From Calothrix sp. NIES-4105 (lineage in GTDB: Bacteria > Cyanobacteriota > Cyanobacteriia > Cyanobacteriales > Nostocaceae): 64,000 bases of DNA. The notes under the pieces are model-generated. The model was not told the origin of the DNA. It ran no database searches and worked only from the letters and a program-made list of their open reading frames with translations. Numbering within the stretch: the first letter of the stretch is position 1; every line of letters begins with the position of its first letter. Made by a program: the position numbers and the translations under genes. This document shows positions 63,437-64,000 of this stretch, one piece after another. The DNA lies in the NCBI RefSeq assembly GCF_002368415.1, contig NZ_AP018290.1, positions 3,919,614 through 3,983,613 of the forward strand, written 5' to 3'.

Positions 63437-64000
63437 ATGGCAGAATTTATTTTAAGAAAGATTACTAATGTCAAAAAAGCCAAAAAAATCGCTTCCAACC
63501 CAAAATCAGTTGTCAAAGTCTCGTATACCGTTATGATTTCGGTTTTTATTGCACTTGCGGGTTGGGGCATTACGCAATTATATCAACAAGAATTAGAAGA
63601 ACAGCAACAAGAAATAAATGTGAAAGCGCTCTTGTTTGATGCATCGCTGAAAACGACGTTAGATAATGTTAATCTGCTGCGTTCTCAAGCTGAATATTTG
63701 GTAAATCAATCTCAAACAGAAACTAATGTAGTTGATACTAAACGTTTAAATCAATGGATTAACACTAATAAATATTACGGTTCTTACAGCTTTCATAATG
63801 CTTCATCAGAACTAGTTGTTGATGGTAAAAACTTTAACTTATTTGCGTTACAAGATAAAGAAGTAGGCGCCCTCTTCCCATTTCTGCGTCGGGATAAAGG
63901 TGTAATGCAACATGAAATTAAGATGAGTTTGTCACTTGCACCGCTTTTACGTTCAATTTATAAGCAGTTGCCTACAGAGGGAAGAATTCATTACAACTCT
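63437..64000 (+). CDS. Membrane-anchored sensor protein, N-terminal part (runs off the window)
   Basis: 188 codons are visible and the frame is still open at the last base. Residues about 33-53 form one membrane helix (YTVMISVFIALAGWGITQLY), followed by a Gln/Glu-rich coiled stretch (QQELEEQQQEINVKALLF) and then an extracytoplasmic domain (LDNVNLLRSQAEYLVNQSQT, LFPFLRRDKGVMQHEIKMSL). This layout is that of cyanobacterial histidine kinases, diguanylate cyclases or chemoreceptors; the part that would decide lies beyond the window. ATG 63437 has no strong ribosome-binding site. Confidence 0.75.
   Translation, partial: MAEFILRKITNVKKAKKIASNPKSVVKVSYTVMISVFIALAGWGITQLYQQELEEQQQEINVKALLFDASLKTTLDNVNLLRSQAEYLVNQSQTETNVVDTKRLNQWINTNKYYGSYSFHNASSELVVDGKNFNLFALQDKEVGALFPFLRRDKGVMQHEIKMSLSLAPLLRSIYKQLPTEGRIHYNS

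Overview
The window reads as chromosomal DNA of a filamentous, probably heterocystous (Nostocales-type) cyanobacterium. The reasons are family content (GH100 neutral invertase, a long STAND/WD40 protein, DUF981 and LtrA-like membrane proteins, an IS200/IS605 element, dispersed palindromes of the GAGACG...CGTCTC type), about 42% GC, and weak or absent Shine-Dalgarno sites before many genes. The usual cyanobacterial palindrome GCGATCGC (HIP1) occurs only once that I found (near 15214), while GGCGCC occurs about 80 times, far above chance. The species cannot be named from this.

Most of the window (about 1-40 kb and 51.8-59.5 kb) is an accessory island of NAD(P)- or flavin-dependent redox enzymes. 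It holds many classical SDRs, NmrA-like atypical SDRs, one PRISE-type SDR, zinc-independent MDR quinone reductases, two Old Yellow Enzyme ene-reductases, an aldo/keto reductase fused to a SnoaL-like domain, two F420-oxidoreductase-like Rossmann proteins, an NQO1-like flavoprotein, an orphan molybdenum hydroxylase large subunit, two thiol peroxidase-like proteins, three alpha/beta hydrolases (one an epoxide hydrolase type) and several SnoaL/NTF2-fold proteins. Local regulators are interleaved: AraC x3, LysR x3, TetR, Crp/Fnr and HxlR. The set looks like detoxification of reactive electrophiles (enones, quinones, epoxides, peroxides) or metabolism of an unknown small molecule; no substrate can be read from the sequence.

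The island is visibly reshuffled by duplication and decay. A TetR-type promoter module is present in three copies plus one operator-only copy. A 23-bp palindromic operator occurs beside a LysR gene and again upstream of an SDR gene. Several genes are internally deleted, truncated or frameshifted remnants of their neighbours (SDR at 2.0 kb, MDR at 29.9 kb, SDR at 32 kb, SDR at 41.3 kb, SDR at 54.4 kb, AraC and tautomerase at 58.1-58.4 kb, MDR at 59.4 kb).

Mobile DNA: a stand-alone TnpB-like RuvC nuclease with a degenerate zinc ribbon and a structured-looking downstream region (16.2-18.1 kb); an intact IS605-type element (tnpA and tnpB divergent, about 42.46-44.69 kb) that splits an ltrA-like gene; a decayed tnpB (27.5-28.3 kb); a 102-bp MITE with a 9-bp target duplication (28.4 kb); a 200-bp MITE-like element (9.7 kb); and several dispersed repeats.

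The right part (45.6-51.4 kb and 60-64 kb) is more ordinary: neutral invertase, a tiny lipoprotein, a 1201-residue STAND ATPase with 14 WD40 repeats, a GH63-like glucosidase and the start of a membrane-anchored sensor that runs off the window. No rRNA, tRNA or CRISPR array was seen.
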